From the NCBI RefSeq assembly GCF_900115005.1, contig NZ_FOUY01000004.1, forward strand, positions 1-64,000: DNA of 64,000 bases, read 5' to 3'. How positions within the stretch are numbered: position 1 is the first letter of the stretch; each line of letters opens with the position of its first letter. Positions 59,315 to 64,000 of the stretch are shown here, piece by piece. The translations under genes were made by a program, and so were the position numbers. Under the pieces are notes generated by a model. That model ran no database searches. It saw only the letters and a list, made by a program, of their open reading frames with translations, and was not told the origin of the DNA. The DNA is from Pseudonocardia ammonioxydans. GTDB lineage: Bacteria; Actinomycetota; Actinomycetes; Mycobacteriales; Pseudonocardiaceae.

Positions 59315-60475
59315 TTGCGCATCGCCATCGTCCGTACCCCCGAGGCCGGGACCACCTGCGGTTCCGGGCTCGTCGCGAGCGCGCTCGCCGCCGCGGGGCA
59401 CCACGTCGGGATCCACACCGACCGGCCCGCCGACCCCGAGCTGGTCGCCCCCGCCGGGGGTGCGGGCACGCTGCGGATCGGCGACCTCGGTGCCGACTGC
59501 GATCTGGGTGCCGACTGCGATCCTGGCGACTACTGCGATCTCCGGGACGACCTTGCCGCCGCCTGGTCCGACGCGCCGCCCGACGTGGTGCACGCGGTCG
59601 GCCCCGCCGCGGCCCGGGCCGCGGCGGCCACCGGGCTGCCCCTCGTCCTGTCCCTCCCGGTCCTGTCCCTCCCGGCCGGCGCGCCCGGCCCGGGCTCCGG
59701 GTCCACCGCCGGCGCGGCGCCCGACGTCGCCCGGGTCCTGGCCTCGAGCGAGGACCAGCACACCGCGCTGCTGCGCCACGGCGTGCCACGGACCCGGCTG
59801 CGCACCGTGCCGGCCTGCGTCGACACCGACGCCTTCACCCCGCACGGCCCGGCGCTGCGCCGGGGCGACCGCCCGCGCCTGGTCGTCCTCGGGTCGCTGG
59901 CCCCGGGCGCCGGCGCCGGGACCGCGATCCGCGCCCTGGCCGGGGTGCGGGGCGCGGAACTGCTCGTGGCCGGCGGTACCGAGGGCGAGGACCCGGACCG
60001 GGCCCGGCTGTTCCGGGTCGCGCGGGAGGCCGGCGTCGCCGACCGGGTCCGCTTCCTCGGCCCGGTCGCCGCGACGGCCATGCCCCGGTTGCTGCGCTCG
60101 GCCGACGTCGTGGTCGCCGCCGCCGGGTACGACGTCCCGGTGGCGCCCGTCCTGCAGACGATGGCGTGCTCGCGACCGGTCGTCGCGTCGGCCGTGGGCG
60201 GCCTGCAGGACGCGGTCGTGGACCGGGTCACCGGCGTCCACGTGCGCCCCGGACGTCCGGACGAGGTGAGGGTGGCTCTGCGCGGGCTGCTCGCCGACGA
60301 CGCCATGCGGACCGGCTACGGGATCGCCGGGCGGGACCGGGCGGTCTCCCGGTTCGACCGGGCGCGGATCGCGGAGGCGCTGGGTGAGGTCTACGCCGAG
60401 GTGGTCGCCGACCTGCCGGTCCCGGCGACCGCGGGGGAGAGGCGCGGGAACCGCGAGCCGGTCGCGGCCGGCTGA
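59315..60475 (+). CDS. GT4-family glycosyltransferase
   Basis: A 386-residue GT-B glycosyltransferase. The N-terminal domain opens MRIAIVRTPEAGTTCGSGLV. The linker has VPACVDTDAFTPHGP, and the C-terminal donor domain has RLVVLGSLAPGAGAG, VRFLGPVAATAMPRLLRSADVVV and CSRPVVASAVGGLQDAV; the usual acidic EPFG motif is replaced by AAAGYDVPVAPVLQ. The start is a TTG at 59315 behind GAGGAGG. An odd hexapeptide repeat, DLGADC DLGADC DPGDYC, lies at residues 57-74. Confidence 0.83.
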   Translation: MRIAIVRTPEAGTTCGSGLVASALAAAGHHVGIHTDRPADPELVAPAGGAGTLRIGDLGADCDLGADCDPGDYCDLRDDLAAAWSDAPPDVVHAVGPAAARAAAATGLPLVLSLPVLSLPAGAPGPGSGSTAGAAPDVARVLASSEDQHTALLRHGVPRTRLRTVPACVDTDAFTPHGPALRRGDRPRLVVLGSLAPGAGAGTAIRALAGVRGAELLVAGGTEGEDPDRARLFRVAREAGVADRVRFLGPVAATAMPRLLRSADVVVAAAGYDVPVAPVLQTMACSRPVVASAVGGLQDAVVDRVTGVHVRPGRPDEVRVALRGLLADDAMRTGYGIAGRDRAVSRFDRARIAEALGEVYAEVVADLPVPATAGERRGNREPVAAG

Positions 60476-60657
60476 TCCCCGCGCGGCCGGTCGCGCTGCG
60501 AGCACCGCGGCGAGCGGCCCGCAGGCCTCGCCGGGGTGGCGCGGAGCACACCCGGGTGTCGGCCCTCGGCCCGGCTGTCCGGTACGTCCTCCACCTCGCG
60601 GGTGATCATGCGTCGTATTGCTGAGCATTGCTAATCACGGGTCGTACCGTGATCCGC

Positions 60658-61584
60658 ATGCGTACTGCCGACGACCAGTGGGACATCACCAGCAGCGTGG
60701 GCGCCACCGCGCTCGTGGTCGCCGCCGGGCGGGCCACCGAGAGCCGCCGGGACGACCGCCTCGTCGACGACCCCCTCGCCCAGGCCTTCGTCGACGCCGC
60801 CGGCCCCGTCCTCCCGGTGCCCGACGGCCGCACCCCGGACGGCACCGACTGCACGGGCGGCACCGACGGCACGGACGAGGGGCCCGGCGCCGGCGGGGAC
60901 GACGGCGACGAGTGGGTGGCGCAGGCCGGCTACCAGGGTGTGCGGTCGCGGTTCTTCGACGAGGCGCTGCTCGGCGCGGGTACCCGCCAGGTCGTGCTGC
61001 TCGCGGCCGGGCTGGACGCACGGGCACTGCGGCTGGGCTGGCCGTCCGGGACGACCGTGTTCGAGGTCGACCAGCCGCGTGTGCTCGGCTTCAAGGACGA
61101 GGTGATCGACTCGGTGGGCGGGACCCCCACCGCGCGGCGGGTGACCGTCCCGGTGGACCTGCGCCACGACTGGCCGGCCGCGCTGACCGCGGCCGGTTTC
61201 GATCCGCGGCTCCCGACGGCGTGGCTCGCCGAGGGGCTGCTGCCCTACCTGCCCGCCGACGCCGAGCGCCTGCTGTTCGAGCGGGTGCACGCGCTGTCCG
61301 CGCCGGGCAGCCGGATCGCCGTCGAGCACATCGGCGGGATCGGCGACCGGATCGCCGCCGACCCGTACCTGCGGTCGCTGTCCGAGCGGCTGTTCGGGAC
61401 CGACGTCCGGGGGTTGTTCTTCGACGAGCCGCGGACCGAGGCCCCGCACGCCCGGCTGCGCCGGTACGGATGGACGGTCACGGCCCGTCGCGCCGCGGAC
61501 GTGGCGACGGACTACGGCCGCCCGCTCGACGGCCGGATCGCCGCGATGGGGGAGGTGGAGCTGCTCTCGGCCGATCTCGGCTGA
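60658..61584 (+). CDS. SAM-dependent methyltransferase, TIGR00027/LCM-like family
   Basis: A 308-residue putative methyltransferase of the large mycobacterial TIGR00027 family. Typical are the opening WDITSSVGATALVVAAGRA, DPLAQAFVDAAG, the FFDEALLGAGTRQVVLLAAGLDARALRL SAM-binding segment (two overlapping motifs), FEVDQP, and WLAEGLLPYLP. A Gly/Asp/Thr-rich insertion lies at about residues 60-80. The substrate is unknown. Its last 73 bases overlap the convergent PucR-type gene. Confidence 0.87.
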   Translation: MRTADDQWDITSSVGATALVVAAGRATESRRDDRLVDDPLAQAFVDAAGPVLPVPDGRTPDGTDCTGGTDGTDEGPGAGGDDGDEWVAQAGYQGVRSRFFDEALLGAGTRQVVLLAAGLDARALRLGWPSGTTVFEVDQPRVLGFKDEVIDSVGGTPTARRVTVPVDLRHDWPAALTAAGFDPRLPTAWLAEGLLPYLPADAERLLFERVHALSAPGSRIAVEHIGGIGDRIAADPYLRSLSERLFGTDVRGLFFDEPRTEAPHARLRRYGWTVTARRAADVATDYGRPLDGRIAAMGEVELLSADLG

Positions 61585-63206
61585 GGCAGCGCCAGCAGGG
61601 CGAGGTGCACCGCCGTGCGGATCTCGGGGTCGGTGAGGTCGGCGCCCAGCAGCGTCGAGAGCCGCCGGATCCGTGCGTAGGCGGCCGGGCGGCCGGTGCC
61701 GAGCCGGCGGGCGACGTCGGTGACGACCCCACCGGCGTCGACCAGCGCGCGCAGGCCGTCCAGTGCCCGCGCACGCTCCTGCGTGCCGAGCGCGAGCACC
61801 GGCCCGAGGGTCTCCTCGACGAACCCGAGCAGGCGCGGGTCGTCGCGGAGCCGGTGGACGAGCCCACGCACCCCGAGCCCGGCCCGGCGGTGCGGCACCG
61901 CGGGGGTGACCGCGGAGTCCGGCCGGGCGTCGGCCACCAGGTGCGCCTCGCGCAGCAGGGCGGGCAGCTCGGCGAACGGGCCGGGCCCGGCGACGGCGGC
62001 GACCACCGGGACCTCCGCGGGCAGCCGGGCCACCAGCTGCTCCGCGCGCGGGGCCGGGGACGCCGGGACGAGGACGACCACCCGCCCGTCGCCGCTGCGA
62101 CCGGCCGCGGGAGCCGTCGCGGCACCCGCTCCGCCGGCCGGGGCCGCCGCGCCCGGGGCGCGGTCACCGGGGGCGGAGCCGGGCGCGGACCCGGCCGGTG
62201 CGCCGCCGTCGGGAGGGGCCGCGCCGGTCGCCGTCAGCGCGTCGGGGGCCACGTCCGGCACGGCCGCGTCGGCCAGCGCCCGCAGCCGGGGCAGCGGCGC
62301 CCCGGCGAGCACGACGACCTCGAGGTCCCCGCCGGTCGGCACCCCGCAGGCCCGCGCCCGCACCGCGAGCCCCTCGGTGTCGACCGGCGTCGCCCCGACG
62401 AGGTCGGCCACCAGCCCGTCGTGGGCGGCGCGCAGCAGCGCGGCGGGGTCGGGTTCGAGCAGGGTGAGCGCGTCGGCGGCGTGGCCGAGCAGCGTCGTGA
62501 CCCGGTCGCCGGCCCCCGGCGCGGGCCGGACCGGCACGACCAGCCGTCCCCACCGGGCCCCGGGCCGCCCCAGCGGCGCCGACTCCCACCCCTCCGGGCC
62601 GGCGGGTCCGGCCAGCCGGGACCGGGCCCGCCAGTCGCGCAGGTCGGGGGTGCCGCCGGTGAGCAGCACCCGGTGGGCGAGGTCCTCGCACACCACCGCG
62701 CCGTCGAGCAGCGCCGCGGCCTCGCCGACGACCCGGGACGGCGCCACCCGGTGCAGGGTGAGCGTGCGGAACACCGTCCCGGCGTGCTCGGCGAACGACG
62801 CCCGCTCGTGCCGGGCCGTGAGGATCCGGGCCAGTACCCCGGCGACGATGTCGGCGAAGCGCACCGTGCGGCGCAGCTCGACCAGCGGGAACCCGGCGGC
62901 CCGGGCGGCCTGCACGAGCGGGCCGGGCAGCGCGGTGAGGTGCTGCCCGATCTCGACGACCAGCCCGACCGCACCCGCGGCACGCAGCGCCTCGACGTAC
63001 CGCGCGGGATCGGTGGTCGGGTCGGCGACGGGCAGGCCGACCGAGAGGATCAACACCTCGCCCGGCAGCGTCCCCGCCGGCTCGGCCAGCTCGCTGACGT
63101 GGACCCAGCGGACCTCGCGGTCGAGCGCCTCCCGCCCGGCACGCACGACCGGCCCGCCGGAGCGGACCTCGGGTCGCGCCAGGACCTCCGCGATCGTCGG
63201 GTACAC
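61512..63206 (-). CDS. PucR-family transcriptional regulator
   Basis: A 564-residue regulator. The N-terminal PucR domain opens YPTIAEVLARPEV with GGPVVRAGREALDREVRWVHVSEL and continues to about residue 130. The middle GGDEF-like region is interrupted by an Ala/Gly/Pro-rich stretch. The C-terminal PucR_2 helix-turn-helix is LDGLRALVDAGGVVTDVARRLGTGRPAAYARIRRLSTLLG (read in pieces). The GTG at 63206 lies eight bases after GGAG; another GTG three codons up is too close to it. It is divergent from the aminotransferase, its probable target. Confidence 0.87.
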   Translation of the reverse strand: MYPTIAEVLARPEVRSGGPVVRAGREALDREVRWVHVSELAEPAGTLPGEVLILSVGLPVADPTTDPARYVEALRAAGAVGLVVEIGQHLTALPGPLVQAARAAGFPLVELRRTVRFADIVAGVLARILTARHERASFAEHAGTVFRTLTLHRVAPSRVVGEAAALLDGAVVCEDLAHRVLLTGGTPDLRDWRARSRLAGPAGPEGWESAPLGRPGARWGRLVVPVRPAPGAGDRVTTLLGHAADALTLLEPDPAALLRAAHDGLVADLVGATPVDTEGLAVRARACGVPTGGDLEVVVLAGAPLPRLRALADAAVPDVAPDALTATGAAPPDGGAPAGSAPGSAPGDRAPGAAAPAGGAGAATAPAAGRSGDGRVVVLVPASPAPRAEQLVARLPAEVPVVAAVAGPGPFAELPALLREAHLVADARPDSAVTPAVPHRRAGLGVRGLVHRLRDDPRLLGFVEETLGPVLALGTQERARALDGLRALVDAGGVVTDVARRLGTGRPAAYARIRRLSTLLGADLTDPEIRTAVHLALLALPQPRSAESSSTSPIAAIRPSSGRP

Positions 63207-63325
63207 CGGCGACACTCCGTTCGGTCGCGCGGACCAGGACGTACAGATCGTATCCCGACCGGGGTGCCTTCCACGGCCGACGATCGGGAGTCGCCCCGTC
63301 GCCCGCCACCCGCAGGAGGAGCCCC

Positions 63326-64000
63326 ATGACCGCCCTCGAGGAGAACGACACCGGCACCGCCGGGCACACACCCGCTCCGTCCGGCAGTTCGCTGTCCCCG
63401 GCCGCGGCGTCGGCGGGCCGGCACCTGTGGATGCACTTCGCCCGCATGCACGGCCGCGACGGCGCGAACCCGGTACCGGTGATCACCAAGGGCGAGGGGA
63501 TGCACCTGTGGGACGACCGGGGCAGGCGGGTCCTCGACGGGCTGGCCGGGCTGTTCGTCGTGCAGGCCGGGCACGGCCGCCGCGAGCTCGCCGAGGTCGT
63601 CGCCCGGCAGGCGTCGGAGCTGGCGTACTTCCCGGTCTGGGGCTACACCACCCCGCCCGCCGCCGAGCTGGCCGAGCGCCTGGCGCACCTGGCGCCGGGC
63701 GAGCTGAACCGGGTGTTCTTCACCTCCGGCGGCGGTGAGGCCGTGGAGAGCGCCTGGAAGGTCGCCAAGCAGTACTTCGCGCTGCGCGGCCGCCCGGCCA
63801 AGCACAAGGTGATCAGCCGGGCGACGGCCTACCACGGCACCACCCACGGGGCGATGGCGATCACCGGGCTGCCGGCCATGAAGAAGGACTTCGAACCGCT
63901 GGCGCCGGGCGGGTTCCGGGTGCCGAACACCAACCTCTACCGCCACCCCGAGTTCGACGGCGACGCCGAGGCACTCGGCCGCTGGGCCGCCGACCGGATC
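63326..64000 (+). CDS. Class III (omega-type) aminotransferase, partial at window end
   Basis: The first 225 residues of a PLP-dependent class III aminotransferase; the gene continues beyond the window. The start has SAGRHLWMHFARM and GEGMHLWDDRGRRVLDGLAGLFVVQAGHG. The phosphate-binding FFTSGGGEAVESAWKVAKQYF and the YHGTTHGAMAITG motifs are clear. The style is that of omega-amino acid/polyamine:pyruvate aminotransferases. GGAGGAG precedes the ATG. The catalytic Lys lies beyond the window. Regulation by the divergent PucR protein is likely. Confidence 0.9.
   Translation, partial: MTALEENDTGTAGHTPAPSGSSLSPAAASAGRHLWMHFARMHGRDGANPVPVITKGEGMHLWDDRGRRVLDGLAGLFVVQAGHGRRELAEVVARQASELAYFPVWGYTTPPAAELAERLAHLAPGELNRVFFTSGGGEAVESAWKVAKQYFALRGRPAKHKVISRATAYHGTTHGAMAITGLPAMKKDFEPLAPGGFRVPNTNLYRHPEFDGDAEALGRWAADRI

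Overview
The window is high-GC actinobacterial chromosome, most likely from a Pseudonocardia-type soil or plant-associated actinomycete. The evidence is strong third-position GC bias, many GTG starts and 4-base start/stop overlaps, a DUF222/HNH protein, a Ku plus three-domain LigD pair, GPP34, ANTAR and PucR regulators, and a GcoA that resembles the Amycolatopsis enzyme. The genus is inferred. I saw no rRNA, tRNA, CRISPR array, IS element or prophage.

Left part (1.8-17.1 kb): two peripheral aromatic pathways lie side by side. gcoB-gcoA, with a divergent AraC-type regulator, encode the guaiacol O-demethylase P450 system (guaiacol to catechol). Next is a nearly complete iac set for indole-3-acetic acid (auxin) breakdown: iacI and a LuxR-type response regulator on the plus strand; iacH, an unknown 92-codon gene, iacG and a PAS histidine kinase on the minus strand; then iacA-B-C-D-E-F and an MFS transporter on the plus strand. 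Both routes are known to end in catechol. No catechol ring-cleavage genes are in the window.

Middle part: a decayed divergent pair (a TetR regulator and an alpha/beta hydrolase with frameshifts, 17.1-18.4 kb); NHEJ genes ligD and ku; a MEDS-ANTAR regulator; a Thr-rich membrane protein; a GH42 beta-galactosidase; an OmpR/HK pair; mmsA; a two-domain FAD/Fe-S D-lactate-type dehydrogenase; and a C69-family secreted hydrolase with Ser at the Cys nucleophile position. At 36.3-42.7 kb is a CoA-thioester catabolic operon (crotonase, acyl-CoA ligase, two acyl-CoA dehydrogenases, SDR). A divergent TetR gene and a perfect operator-like palindrome lie at its head.

Right part: a TPR protein, a copper amine oxidase, GPP34, an APC amine/amino-acid permease, a Gly-Pro-rich repeat membrane protein, DinB-like and RDD proteins, a DUF418/DUF1624-like membrane protein with a NarL-type two-component pair, an O-methyltransferase, a cupin, a secreted small protein with a DsbA-like/VKOR disulfide pair, an acidic repeat protein, an anti-sigma-type ATPase, a GT4 glycosyltransferase, a TIGR00027-type methyltransferase, a PucR regulator, and a class III aminotransferase cut by the window end. 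Several convergent gene ends carry long perfect inverted repeats that look like bidirectional terminators.
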